From the NCBI GenBank assembly GCA_029933075.1, contig JAOZOW010000002.1, forward strand, positions 1 to 49,938: a stretch of DNA of 49,938 bases, written 5' to 3'. Both the position numbers and the translations under genes were made by a program. The first letter of the stretch is position 1; every line of letters starts with the position of its first letter. Below the pieces are notes generated by a model, which worked only from the letters and a program-made list of their open reading frames with translations, did no database searches and had not been told where the DNA came from. Of this stretch, positions 7,819 to 16,630 are shown in pieces. This stretch comes from Deltaproteobacteria bacterium. Lineage in GTDB: Bacteria; Desulfobacterota; DSM-4660; Desulfatiglandales; Desulfatiglandaceae.

Positions 7819-8586
7819 ATGAAGGGGATTTGGGATAGGGGTGTGTGGCAAAAGGTGCTTGGTACCTTCACCAGAGGAGCGGATCTCCGCACTGTCACGC
7901 TCAAATCCTTAGCGCTGGCCATCTGCTCCACGATTGCCGCCCTGCCATATTTTCATTATCTGATATTCGTCGCCACCAAGGAGGGGGGAGGGCGCCTGCC
8001 CGATGGGGTGAACTCATGGGAACTGCTCGTCACGCAGCTATTCTTCGTGCTTGTGCTTTCTCTGCTTTCGGCCCTTGTGGGTCTTTCATTTTCCACCAAG
8101 TTAGGCCTGCCAGGGCTTGGGAGCATGAAGGACCTGAGAGAGGACATGCCGGTGCTTCTGTGCCTGGGTGCCGTGATGACTTTTGCTTCTTATTATCTGT
8201 TTGATCGATACTTTTTCGAGGTTTCCCCCCTTTCTTACCCCGAAGGGGCGCTTTACCTCATATCCATGCCCTTCAAAGGGGCCTTTACCGAAGAAATCAT
8301 CCTGAGGCTCTGCCTCGTCACACTCTGTGTGGGGATATTGAAGCGCAAAGGCGCCGGTATGGTGCTGGCCTCGACCGTTGCTTCTCTTTTCACGATCAAG
8401 TATTTTCAATTCATGGGGATCGAATGGGGATTGAACTATCTTTTTATGACACAGATCCTCCTTGCATTCTTGGCTCATCTCATCCTTGGATATCTGTTTG
8501 TCACCAGAGGCCTTTTTTACGCAATGGCCCTGAAATTTTTTCTTGGAATCAAGTACGGCATCGTTTCCTGGACCCTGAGGATGTAG
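7819..8586 (+). CDS. CPBP-type intramembrane protease-like membrane protein
   Basis: A roughly 255-residue polytopic membrane protein with about six or seven hydrophobic segments. The segment FKGAFTEEIILRLCLVTL resembles motif 1 (EExxxR) of CPBP/Abi glutamic intramembrane proteases, and a later FLAHLILGYLFVTRG resembles the histidine-containing motif. The second conserved Phe/His motif is not obvious, so catalytic activity is uncertain. CPBP proteins cleave prenylated or membrane substrates, or serve bacteriocin immunity. I placed the start at ATG 7819; a TTG at 7807 is an alternative and neither has a strong ribosome-binding site. It stands alone between a divergent ATPase and the HD-domain gene. 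Confidence 0.6.
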   Translation: MKGIWDRGVWQKVLGTFTRGADLRTVTLKSLALAICSTIAALPYFHYLIFVATKEGGGRLPDGVNSWELLVTQLFFVLVLSLLSALVGLSFSTKLGLPGLGSMKDLREDMPVLLCLGAVMTFASYYLFDRYFFEVSPLSYPEGALYLISMPFKGAFTEEIILRLCLVTLCVGILKRKGAGMVLASTVASLFTIKYFQFMGIEWGLNYLFMTQILLAFLAHLILGYLFVTRGLFYAMALKFFLGIKYGIVSWTLRM

Positions 8587-8714
8587 GGAACCAAACAGGG
8601 AAATGCAGTTACTGGGTTGACTGTTAGGGCAAGAGGGCAGGGAGAGGGCTTCTTAGGACGGGCATGGGATGTGGCACAGGGGATAAAATGCAAAATCAGT
8701 GAAAGGGGGAAGGC

Positions 8715-9296
8715 ATGAACGAAAAAACTCCAACAAGGGAAGAGGCATATCAGCTACTCACCAGGTACAATAAGAGCGAAAGCCTGATCAAACATGCCCT
8801 GGCGGTGGAAGCGGTGATGCGATACTTCGCCCGAAAGCGGGGGGAGGACCAGGACAAATGGGGGGTTGTGGGCCTGGTCCATGACCTTGACTATGAGCAA
8901 TTTCCCCAGGAACATTGCCTAAAGAGCGAAGAGATCCTCAGGGAGAATGGCTGGCCGGAGGAATATATCAGGGCGGTGATCAGTCATGGATGGGGACTCT
9001 GTACCGATGTAGAGCCGAAAACCGAGATGGAAAAAGTGCTTTATGCCGTGGATGAGCTCACCGGGCTGGTGGTCACAACGGCCCTCGTTCGTCCTTCCAA
9101 GAGCGTGCTGGACCTCAAGGCCAAGTCAGTGAAAAAGAAATGGAAGGACAAAAGATTTGCAGCAGGGGTAAACAGGTCCGTGATCGAAAAGGGCGCGGAG
9201 ATGTTAGGGGTGGACCTCTCGGAGCTCATCACGGATACCATCATGGGTATGCGGGAAGTGGCGGAACAGATCGGTCTGAAAGGAAGCCCCGGTTGA
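8715..9296 (+). CDS. HD-domain metal-dependent phosphohydrolase
   Basis: A 193-residue HD-superfamily protein of the short 'HDIG-type hydrolase' group. Metal ligands can be placed at His27 (LIKHALAVE), His56-Asp57 (LVHDLDYE), His91 (ISHGWG) and Asp113 (AVDELTGL). The family hydrolyses phosphoesters of nucleotides or cyclic dinucleotides; the substrate here is not known. The Asp-Leu-Asp-Tyr after the HD pair and the length match common stand-alone cytoplasmic members. The ATG at 8715 follows a strong GGGGGAAGG ribosome-binding site. It precedes the PP2C gene by about 135 bases in the same direction and could share its transcript. Confidence 0.88.
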   Translation: MNEKTPTREEAYQLLTRYNKSESLIKHALAVEAVMRYFARKRGEDQDKWGVVGLVHDLDYEQFPQEHCLKSEEILRENGWPEEYIRAVISHGWGLCTDVEPKTEMEKVLYAVDELTGLVVTTALVRPSKSVLDLKAKSVKKKWKDKRFAAGVNRSVIEKGAEMLGVDLSELITDTIMGMREVAEQIGLKGSPG

Positions 9297-9432
9297 TCGG
9301 TAGCCGGGCCGGGCATATTCATGCCATGGGACGTGAAGGTGTTTGAAGGGGAGTTTTCCGGCGATCTTCTCCTTGATCAAACCCATATGCTGTGATAAAG
9401 TACCGCCACTTTTTTCCGGGAGAGAAGCTGAT

Positions 9433-10227
9433 ATGGCGGAGAAGGAAAAGCGCATACATTTATCCATCAGAACCGATGAAGTGACGGCAATAGGGGTCTC
9501 CGATCCGGGCCTGGTGCGGCCCCAAAATGAGGATAGTATCTGGGTTGACCAATCGGGGACATTCTTGCTCCTCGCCGACGGCATGGGAGGGCATGAGCGT
9601 GGTGCTGAGGCCAGTCAAACGGCCATAAAGATCATTCGCGAACGCCTGAAACCCGAGTCCCTGAAAGAACAGCTTGCCGATATCACCGCCCTGGCCGGAG
9701 TGCCGGCCCAGATCGCCCGTCTTTTTCCCGTGATAGATGATGCCGTGGAACGGGCCTCGTCGGAAATTTATGACCGAAATTTGCAGCTAAAGCTTGAGAG
9801 ATTCATGGGGACCACCCTCGTTGGCCTCCTCCTGGTGAATGACGATTACGTACTGTGGTTCCATGTGGGAGACAGCCGGCTGTACCGCTGGCGCAATGCC
9901 GCCCTCGAGCTCCTGACAACCGACCATTCCGTCTACGAGGAATGGCTCAACGACGGAAGGATCGGAAAAGAACCGGAAAAGAATATCATCACTAGGGCCA
10001 TAGGACCCAATCCCTTTGTGCAGCCCGACACATCATGGGGCAGGCGCCAGAAAGGCGATATCTACCTGCTTTGCAGTGACGGCCTGAATGATATGCTTTC
10101 AGACGACCAGATAGCTGAAATATTGAGGTCGGAAATGGATGTGGAGGACATTGCCAATGGACTGGTGGACGCCGCCCTCGAGGCCGGAGGAAAAGACAAT
10201 ACCAGCGTAATTCTCTGCAAAATCTGA
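9433..10227 (+). CDS. PP2C-family serine/threonine phosphatase
   Basis: A 264-residue soluble PPM/PP2C phosphatase of the bacterial Stp type. Motifs are in order: SDPGLVRPQNEDS (residues 23-35), LLADGMGGHE (46-55, metal-binding Asp49-Gly50), GDSRLYRW, DHSVYEEWL, ITRAIG, LLCSDGLNDML and a terminal GGKDNTSVIL. It should remove phosphate from Ser/Thr of proteins and oppose a Hanks-type kinase, although no such kinase lies in the window. The ATG at 9433 was chosen because the conserved domain starts directly after it; a TTG at 9343 would add 30 residues. The TerB-like gene follows. A plausible target class is FHA/phosphothreonine proteins such as the VWA-FHA protein at 27536-29587, but this is inference. 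Confidence 0.93.
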   Translation: MAEKEKRIHLSIRTDEVTAIGVSDPGLVRPQNEDSIWVDQSGTFLLLADGMGGHERGAEASQTAIKIIRERLKPESLKEQLADITALAGVPAQIARLFPVIDDAVERASSEIYDRNLQLKLERFMGTTLVGLLLVNDDYVLWFHVGDSRLYRWRNAALELLTTDHSVYEEWLNDGRIGKEPEKNIITRAIGPNPFVQPDTSWGRRQKGDIYLLCSDGLNDMLSDDQIAEILRSEMDVEDIANGLVDAALEAGGKDNTSVILCKI

Positions 10228-10437
10228 GGTCTATGCCGTGCGGACATTGGAAAATCCTTCCCTCAACCCCTTTCTTGCCTTCTAAAATGACCGCAGCTCC
10301 CACAAATCGTGTGGATCTCAGCCGGCATTCATCTTTGAAACGCACGTTTCCCCATACACAGGAACCTCGCTTATCAAACACCCCAGGGATTTCTTTCGGT
10401 AGATCCGATGGGCTTTCATGCCGGGGGAGATGATTCC

Positions 10438-10920
10438 ATGATGGACAGGCTTAAGAGTCTCTTTGGAATTGGAGAACATGAGGCCGGGCACAGGGATGTT
10501 CCCGAAAGATATGACATTTCTGTGGCCACCTGCGCTCTGCTGCTTGAAATGTCATATATCGACGGGGAATTTGACGAGGCGGAAAGGCAGAGACTGCTTT
10601 CCGTTCTCAGCCACGGTTATGGCCTGGACCGGGAACACGCCCGGGTGCTGCTCGAGACCTCCAAGAAGGAGCTGGAAGGGAGTGTGGACCTGTGGCGGTT
10701 TGCAAGCGTTATCAACAAGCATTATTCCATTGAAGAGAAAATGCGGATTATTGAGACCGCTTGGGAAATAGCCTATGCGGACGGGAGACTGGACAAGCAT
10801 GAAGACTATATGGCCCACAAAATGGCCGGCTTGCTCCGGCTTTCCCACAAACAGCTCATTGAGGCCAAGTTGAAGGTGAAAGAAAGGTACGAAGCCGCAA
10901 AGCGGGAAGGAGGGAAGTAG
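10438..10920 (+). CDS. TerB-like tellurite-resistance family protein
   Basis: A 160-residue all-helical cytoplasmic protein of the TerB/DjlA-N superfamily. Two acidic metal-binding-like repeats are visible: MSYIDGEFDEAE (residues 38-49) and IAYADGRLDKHED in the second half, the diagnostic pair of D-G-x-x-D/E turns. TerB proteins occur in membrane-linked stress and metal-sensing complexes; the name does not imply tellurite resistance. The ATG at 10438 follows GGGGGAGA seven bases upstream; ATG 10408 and 10441 are alternatives. It lies downstream of the PP2C phosphatase and only two bases before the beta-propeller gene, so the last two are probably co-transcribed. Confidence 0.85.
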   Translation: MMDRLKSLFGIGEHEAGHRDVPERYDISVATCALLLEMSYIDGEFDEAERQRLLSVLSHGYGLDREHARVLLETSKKELEGSVDLWRFASVINKHYSIEEKMRIIETAWEIAYADGRLDKHEDYMAHKMAGLLRLSHKQLIEAKLKVKERYEAAKREGGK

Positions 10921-10922
10921 TT

Positions 10923-11840
10923 ATGAAAAAAATACTGTTCCTGATGTTGGCAGGATGTCTGCTCATGCCCCGCGGGGGCGCGTGCACGGAAAAAATACCA
11001 CAGGCCATAGGGGACATTGCCGTCCTGTATGACAAGACCATAAAAGGGTTTGCTCATCCTGAATCCGTGGCCTTCGAGCCCCATGAAAAAGTGCTCTATG
11101 TGGGGCAATTCGGCCCCCTTCTCAGGCCGACCTTCAAGGATGGAAAGGGCAAGATAAGCAAGGTTTCCCTCACCGGCAGGGTCATGGTGGATCGGTTCCT
11201 TCCTGATCGAGGCGATGTCCTGAACAAGCCGAAGGGGATCCATGTGAAAGGGAGCAGGCTCTGGGTCACGGACATCGATGTGGTCTGGGTGTTTGATTTA
11301 AAAACCCGGCGGGGTAGAAAGGTACGGCTCCCTGGTGCAAAATTCGCCAATGATCCCGTAGTGGTTCGCAACATGCTTTTTGTAAGCGATACCATGGCAG
11401 GGCTAATCTACCGGGTGGAGCCTGCTGATTTTCTGGAACCCGGAATTGACCCGAAGGTCGGGGTTTTCTCCTCAGGGCTTGCATTCGGCCCCAACGGCCT
11501 GTGCCGGGCAAAGCGCGGTTTTCTGTATGTTGTAGGATATGACATGGGGGGCAAGGACCGCGGGATCTACTCGGTGGACGCCGGGGGAGGGGTGAAGGCG
11601 ATCACCAAAGACATCGGCATGCTGGACGGTATCGCCCAACTTCGGGATGGGACGCTTCTCATCACGGACTGGAAGTCACGCTCCCTTTTCAGGTGGAGCC
11701 GAGAGGAGGGCCAAGAGATCTTGGCGAGGGGATTCCAGGGCCCCGCTGATTTTTGCCTTGTACCCAAGAAGACAGGGCTAATGGTCGTGATACCGGACCT
11801 TGTAAGGAATGAGCTTCGAATGATCGGCATTACCAGATAA
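10923..11840 (+). CDS. secreted SMP-30/NHL-like beta-propeller protein
   Basis: A 305-residue exported protein. The N-terminus MKKILFLMLAGCLLMPRGG is a signal peptide; LAGC at residues 9-12 could be a lipobox, but the hydrophobic core before it is short. The rest is a six-bladed propeller of the SMP-30/strictosidine-synthase/NHL class, with blades recognisable by ESVAFEPHEKVLYVGQFG, KPKGIHVKGSRLWVTD, FGPNGLC and LDGIAQLRDGTLLITDW. Such proteins include lactonases and binding proteins, and the active-site residues cannot be assigned here. It follows the TerB gene by two bases, suggesting translational coupling, and precedes the DUF1847 gene by 71 bases. The periplasmic substrate is unknown. 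Confidence 0.8.
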   Translation: MKKILFLMLAGCLLMPRGGACTEKIPQAIGDIAVLYDKTIKGFAHPESVAFEPHEKVLYVGQFGPLLRPTFKDGKGKISKVSLTGRVMVDRFLPDRGDVLNKPKGIHVKGSRLWVTDIDVVWVFDLKTRRGRKVRLPGAKFANDPVVVRNMLFVSDTMAGLIYRVEPADFLEPGIDPKVGVFSSGLAFGPNGLCRAKRGFLYVVGYDMGGKDRGIYSVDAGGGVKAITKDIGMLDGIAQLRDGTLLITDWKSRSLFRWSREEGQEILARGFQGPADFCLVPKKTGLMVVIPDLVRNELRMIGITR

Positions 11841-11911
11841 GGGGACATGAACCGATTTCCCATGGAACGAGATGGTTTTCATGGTGTCGATATAAAACGA
11901 AAGGGGGTCCG

Positions 11912-12613
11912 ATGAGACAGAAAACCGAGACCCGGGGACCTTCCTGTGCATCGTGCAGGGAGGAGCCCGCAAACAGGATCTGTATGACCGAGCAGGGCTC
12001 GGCATCGAAAGGCTGTCCTACGGTGGCATCCCAGGATCTCCTGAAAGATGCCAATAAGGCATATGATCGCCCTGAAATAAAGGAGTTTGCCCGGCAGGCA
12101 TCCATTCAGGAGGCGGAGTGTTATGCAAACCGCCACCAGAGGCCCTACGTGATGCAGCCCACTAAGACGCGCATAGTCGAAATTTGCGAGTTTGCCAAGA
12201 AAATGGGGTACGAACGGCTGGGGCTGGCCTTTTGCGTGGGATTGGCCGAAGAGGCCCGAATAGTTGAAGGGGTATTGAGGGATCATGGATTCGAAGTCTT
12301 CTCCGCGGTATGCAAAGCGGGCAGGACCCCGAAAAGCCTCCTCGGCCTCACGGTTGAGGAAACCATCTTTCACGACAGGGATGAGGCCATGTGCAACCCG
12401 GTCTACCAGGCGTCCCTGCTTAACCAAGCGAACTGTGACTTCAACATTGTACTGGGGCTGTGCGTGGGTCATGACTCTCTTTTTTTCATGCATGCCAAAG
12501 CGCCAACCACGGTTTTGGCCGCAAAGGACAGGATAACGGGCCACAATCCCCTGGCGGCAATATATCTTTCGGGGTCCTACTATAGAAAAATCAGCAACCC
12601 GGATATTCCGTGA
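11912..12613 (+). CDS. DUF1847 family metal-binding protein
   Basis: A 233-residue cytoplasmic protein of the DUF1847 family, found mainly in anaerobes. The N-terminus carries CASC and further cysteines (ANRICMT, KGCPT) that probably bind zinc or an Fe-S centre. The conserved C-terminal part has TRIVEICEFAKKMGYERLG, GLAFCVGLAEEA, DEAMCNPVYQA and GLCVGHDSLF, the family signature, including the recurrent Cys and the Gly-His-Asp. Function is unknown. AAAGGGGG lies just upstream of the ATG. It is followed 35 bases later by an acyl-CoA synthetase gene, and the pair may be an operon. Confidence 0.88.
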   Translation: MRQKTETRGPSCASCREEPANRICMTEQGSASKGCPTVASQDLLKDANKAYDRPEIKEFARQASIQEAECYANRHQRPYVMQPTKTRIVEICEFAKKMGYERLGLAFCVGLAEEARIVEGVLRDHGFEVFSAVCKAGRTPKSLLGLTVEETIFHDRDEAMCNPVYQASLLNQANCDFNIVLGLCVGHDSLFFMHAKAPTTVLAAKDRITGHNPLAAIYLSGSYYRKISNPDIP

Positions 12614-12648
12614 GCGTGACGTTCGGACGTGGTTGACAGGAGACATTA

Positions 12649-14394
12649 ATGGAAAAGAAACCCCGGGAGGAAAAGAGATGGCCGGAAGGGGTTCCCCATG
12701 AAATCAGCGGGTATGAGAGGCCACTGTTCTCCATCCTGGACGATGCGGCAGGCACTTACCCTGAGGCCGTTTACACAATATTTTCCGGTGCCACCCGTAC
12801 ATATGGCCGGGTCAGGGAAACGGCAGACCGCGTGGCCGGGTTTCTTGCCACCCGCGGCATCAGGAAAGGCGACCGGGTGGCCATTTTCCTTCCCAACCTC
12901 CCGCATTACCCCGAGATCTTTTTCGGGATCCTGAAAGCAGGCGGGGTGTGCGTCACCTGCAATCCGCTTTACAAGAGCTCGGAGCTGAATTTCCAGCTCA
13001 AAGATTCGGGCGCCAGGGCGGTCTTCGTTATGGATCATCCCACGTTTTACTCCACTGTGCTTGAGGCCCTGGTGGGTACGGAGGTGGAGGTTGTTGTAGT
13101 CTGCAATGTCAAGTCCTACCTGCCCCCGCTCAGGGCCTTGCTGGGGGCCTTGATGCGCAAAATCCCCAGGGCAGATCGCCATGAACCCGGTCATTTCATG
13201 TACGATGACATAGTCGGAAATTCGGCCCCCCAGCCTCCCCCCGTATCGATCGACCCCACGAGAGACCCTGCCCTTATTCTCTATACGGGGGGTACCACGG
13301 GAGTGCCCAAGGGGGCGTGCCTCAGCCATTCCAACCTGGTCTCCAATGTCATGGCGGTGGAGGAGTGGGTCCGCATCGTTGAAAAGCCCGGGGACAAACC
13401 CGTAAAGCCTGAAAAAGGCGGGGCCCACACATCACTCGGCGTATTACCCTGGTATCACAGTTTCGGTCTCACCACCTGTATGCTGGCCGTATGCATGACC
13501 GCCTCCCGTGTGGTCTGTATCCCCGACCCCAGGGCCGGGAATCCGCCTTTCACCGAAGTGCTGAAAGCAATTGAAAAATACAGAGTGACCATGGTTCCTG
13601 CGGTGCCTACCATTTTTTCGGCCATGGTGAATCATCCACTCATCGACAGGTTCGACCTGAGCTCGATTATGGGATGCGGATCGGGCGCCGCGCCTCTTCC
13701 CCGGGAACTCGTGAGACAATTCGAGGAGCGCACCGGCGCCGTTATCTACGAGGGCTACGGCATGACTGAAACATCACCGGTACTGACAAGCAACCCCACT
13801 GACCGCGCCCTGCGAAAAATAGGCACAGTCGGCCTCCCATATCCAAACACTGAGATCAGGATTGTGGATTTGGAAACGGGACTCCGGACATTGCCCCCGG
13901 GGCAGGACGGAGAGATTGCCGCCTCCGGCCCCCAGGTAATGCTCGGCTACTGGAACAAGCCTGAAGCCGACAAGGCGGCTTTCAGGGAGATCGATGGTAA
14001 AAGGTTCTTTCTCACCGGCGATATCGGGCACCTTGATGAGGACGGGTTTCTCGTTATTACGGACAGAAAAAAGGACTTGATCATCGTAGGCGGATTTAAT
14101 GCGTATCCGAAGGAGATCGAAGAGGTCCTGTACGCACATCCCAAGGTGGCCCTTGCCGCGGCAGTAGGAGTGCCCGATCCCCATACAGGAGAGGCCATAA
14201 AGGCGTTTGTGCAGCTTAAGCCCGGCGCCGAGGCCACGGAGGAAGAAATCATCGAGTTTTGTAAGAAACGGCTGGCAGGCTACAAACGACCCCGCGAGGT
14301 GGAGTTCCGTGAGAGCCTGCCACTCTCAGTGGTTGGCAAAGTCCTCAGGCGGATCCTGCGTGAAGAGGAGCTGAAGAGACGAAAAATGTCCTGA
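12649..14394 (+). CDS. long-chain fatty acid/aryl acid-CoA ligase (FadD-like)
   Basis: A 581-residue adenylate-forming acyl-CoA synthetase. It forms an acyl-AMP from a carboxylic acid and ATP and then the CoA thioester. The P-loop-like A3 motif is TGGTTGVPKG (residues 213-222). YEGYGMTETSP (A5), LTGDIGHLDEDGFL (A7-A8) and RKKDLIIVGGFNAYPKEIEE (hinge) follow, and the catalytic lysine is in SVVGKVLRRIL near the C-terminus. The overall pattern is FadD-like, but chain length or aromatic preference cannot be set from sequence. A CAGGAGA ribosome-binding site precedes the ATG. It lies after DUF1847 and before the TIGR04076 gene (60-base gap), and is one of two CoA ligases in the window. Confidence 0.92.
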   Translation: MEKKPREEKRWPEGVPHEISGYERPLFSILDDAAGTYPEAVYTIFSGATRTYGRVRETADRVAGFLATRGIRKGDRVAIFLPNLPHYPEIFFGILKAGGVCVTCNPLYKSSELNFQLKDSGARAVFVMDHPTFYSTVLEALVGTEVEVVVVCNVKSYLPPLRALLGALMRKIPRADRHEPGHFMYDDIVGNSAPQPPPVSIDPTRDPALILYTGGTTGVPKGACLSHSNLVSNVMAVEEWVRIVEKPGDKPVKPEKGGAHTSLGVLPWYHSFGLTTCMLAVCMTASRVVCIPDPRAGNPPFTEVLKAIEKYRVTMVPAVPTIFSAMVNHPLIDRFDLSSIMGCGSGAAPLPRELVRQFEERTGAVIYEGYGMTETSPVLTSNPTDRALRKIGTVGLPYPNTEIRIVDLETGLRTLPPGQDGEIAASGPQVMLGYWNKPEADKAAFREIDGKRFFLTGDIGHLDEDGFLVITDRKKDLIIVGGFNAYPKEIEEVLYAHPKVALAAAVGVPDPHTGEAIKAFVQLKPGAEATEEEIIEFCKKRLAGYKRPREVEFRESLPLSVVGKVLRRILREEELKRRKMS

Positions 14395-14454
14395 AAGGAG
14401 AGACCCGCGATAGCTTTGTCAGTCGGGATCAAATGAGAGAAAGGAGAAAAGCGA

Positions 14455-14739
14455 ATGGCGATCCATCCGGAATCCATACCACCGCTCAGGGCCGAGGTCA
14501 TTGAGGTGAAAGGGGAGTGCAGTGCGGGCCACAGGAAGGGAGACACCTTCCGTATAGGCTGCTACGACAGCGGGGGCCTGTGCGGCTTCTTCTATCATGA
14601 TATCTTCCCGAGCCTCAGCGTCATGCAGTTCGGCGGAAAGTATCCCTGGTCTCCCGCAGATCAGCTCACCCTCGAATGTCCTGACAGACAGAATGCTGTT
14701 ACGGTGAAGATTACGAAAGGCGATCCATCTTCCTCTTAG
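14455..14739 (+). CDS. TIGR04076 family small protein
   Basis: A 94-residue protein matching the TIGR04076 family of anaerobes. Diagnostic features are an N-terminal strand EVIEVKGECSAGHRKGD, a GLCGFFYHDIFPSL block with conserved Cys and His/Phe, FGGKYPW, and a C-terminal strand with a final Cys (LTLECPDR). Two to four cysteines could bind metal. The function is unknown. AAAGGAG lies upstream of the ATG, so the start is clear. It follows the FadD-like gene and its stop codon (TAG) overlaps the TAA stop of the convergent transporter gene. Confidence 0.85.
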   Translation: MAIHPESIPPLRAEVIEVKGECSAGHRKGDTFRIGCYDSGGLCGFFYHDIFPSLSVMQFGGKYPWSPADQLTLECPDRQNAVTVKITKGDPSSS

Positions 14740-16481
14740 CCGGGCCTGAATATCAGAAGCCAGGCGTGGGCGATCAGAACGCTGATGATCATGTAGGGAA
14801 AAGCGGTCTTCATAAACCCTATAAAACTGATGTGGTAACCCCTCGCCTCGGCAATTCCCATGGTCACCACGTTGGCAGAGGCACCGATCAAGGTCCCGTT
14901 TCCACCGAAGCAGGCACCCAGGGCAAGAGCCCACCAGAGCGTGTTTTCAGATCCCGGGATTACCATGCTCAGATAGGCGACAATGGGCAGCATGGTGGCT
15001 GTAAATGGGATGTTGTCCACAAAGGCGGACATAATGGCCGCCACCCATATGATAAGGCTGCAGGCCGCCACGAAATTTCCTTTTGAAAGATGAAGGATCC
15101 AGTCCGCTATGACTGCCAGGAGGCCGCTCGACTCCACGGCCCCCACGATGATAAACAGGAAGATGAAGAACATCAACGTGGGCCATTCAATGTCCTTCTC
15201 AATAAGCTCCAACAGGTTTATTTTATCGGTGAGGATCGCAATGGTCAGAAGAATAGAGGCGCCCATCAAAGCGGCGATGCTCACTTCCATATGCCAGTAA
15301 CCGTGGCTGAGGAACAGGAACACTGCAAATGCAAGCACGGCCAGGCCATAGGCTAACAGGGTGCTGTCCGTGATCTGATATTTTTCTTTCAACTCCCTGA
15401 TATATTCCGGGATGTTTTCCACTTTGGCCGCGGCGTATGCCTTTCCCCACACCAGTTTGGAAAAAATGATCAGGGCCAGCATGGAGACCCCGCATATAAG
15501 GGAAAGGGCCACTACGAAATCCATAAAAGTGAGTCCCGCGTAGGAGCCTATCATGATATTGGGAGGGTCGCCTATGAGGGTGGCGGTCCCTCCCACGTTG
15601 GAGGCAAGGACCAGTGGAATCAGCAGGACCAGCGGGTTGATGGAAAGGGATACGCAGATCTCAATGGCTACTCCTGTCAGAAGGAGCATGGTTGTCACAT
15701 TGTCCAGAAACGCAGAAGAAATTGCCGTGAAAACCATGAGATAGACCGATAAGAGAAAGACATGGCCTCTGGCGAGCTTGTAGGCAATGTAGGCACACCA
15801 CTGGAACACGCCGGTGTGTTTCAAAATCCCCACAATGATCATCATGCCCATGAGGAGAAATATCACATTCATATCAATGGAGCTGATAGCTTTTTCATAA
15901 GAAAATATGTGATATTCGGGGTTGATGGTGCCGATGGTGTAGGAGATGATCATCATCAGGGAGGCGCCCACCATTGCAGCTATGGTCCTGTGGAGGAGCT
16001 CAAAGGCGATGAGGGCATAGGCCAGCACGAACACGACGGTGGAGATCCAGAATGCCGGTCCAAGGACCCTCGGCAGGGTGATGTCTTCACTGAGGTAGTA
16101 ATGATCGCCTTTTCGGGCAAGCTCGCTTCCTTCCACCTTGAACACACGGTGCTCAAAACTGGTCTTCCTCGCCTTTATTTCCACTGTGGAGCTGAGGATC
16201 TCGTCTTTCGGGAGCTGAAAACGGGACACGTACTTTCCGTTATGAGCGGTAACCACATGATCCACTTTCTTCCCGTTGACCAATATCTCCACTTCCGCCT
16301 CATCTATGGGCTCCTTGTGGTTATCCAGTATGAGCCCTGAGACGCTGATGGTGTCTCCACCAGCAATAGCCGCCGCGGGCGGACCGCTTTTGGCTCCGTG
16401 ACCTGCGTTTGCAACACCCGGGAGCATGAAGCAGACTGCAAGGACTATGGAAAAGACAATAGAATTCTGTAGACATCTCAT
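14736..16481 (-). CDS. ArsB/NhaD-type ion transporter with periplasmic N-terminal domain
   Basis: A 581-residue ion-transporter-superfamily permease (ArsB/NhaD/CitM group). Residues 1-26 form a signal peptide. About 45-130 is a beta domain resembling carboxypeptidase-regulatory-like folds (SVSGLILDNHKEPIDEAEVE, GKYVSRFQLP), then 11-12 membrane segments. Family repeats are visible: GLLKHT-like VGILKHTGVF, SAFLDNVTTMLL and its counterpart SAFVDNIPFTATMLP, and the paired GGTATLIGDPPN and GNGTLIGASANV. These suit Na+/H+ or anion exchange; the ion is not known. The ATG at 16481 follows AGGAGG and gives a clean signal peptide, so an ATG at 16619 is rejected. Its own sigma-70 promoter is visible. 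The stop codon overlaps that of the TIGR04076 gene. Confidence 0.87.
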   Translation of the reverse strand: MRCLQNSIVFSIVLAVCFMLPGVANAGHGAKSGPPAAAIAGGDTISVSGLILDNHKEPIDEAEVEILVNGKKVDHVVTAHNGKYVSRFQLPKDEILSSTVEIKARKTSFEHRVFKVEGSELARKGDHYYLSEDITLPRVLGPAFWISTVVFVLAYALIAFELLHRTIAAMVGASLMMIISYTIGTINPEYHIFSYEKAISSIDMNVIFLLMGMMIIVGILKHTGVFQWCAYIAYKLARGHVFLLSVYLMVFTAISSAFLDNVTTMLLLTGVAIEICVSLSINPLVLLIPLVLASNVGGTATLIGDPPNIMIGSYAGLTFMDFVVALSLICGVSMLALIIFSKLVWGKAYAAAKVENIPEYIRELKEKYQITDSTLLAYGLAVLAFAVFLFLSHGYWHMEVSIAALMGASILLTIAILTDKINLLELIEKDIEWPTLMFFIFLFIIVGAVESSGLLAVIADWILHLSKGNFVAACSLIIWVAAIMSAFVDNIPFTATMLPIVAYLSMVIPGSENTLWWALALGACFGGNGTLIGASANVVTMGIAEARGYHISFIGFMKTAFPYMIISVLIAHAWLLIFRPG

Positions 16482-16526
16482 AGGGGTGTTTCCTCCTGTT
16501 CCATCCGCCTCCTGATTGTTGGGGAA

Positions 16527-16556
16527 TCTATAGCAGGACCCGGTTTTGGGTGTCAA
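16527..16556 (-). promoter_or_regulatory. sigma-70 promoter of the ion transporter gene
   Basis: On the minus strand a perfect TTGACA (16556-16551) is followed after 18 bases by TATAGA (16532-16527). Transcription would start near 16520 and give a leader of about 40 bases to the ATG at 16481. Confidence 0.65.
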
Positions 16557-16630
16557 GGAAAAGGTTCTGGGCCAAGCCGCCCAACTGATTGACAGCGTTG
16601 AATATTCTATGCTAAACAATCTGCAGGAAA

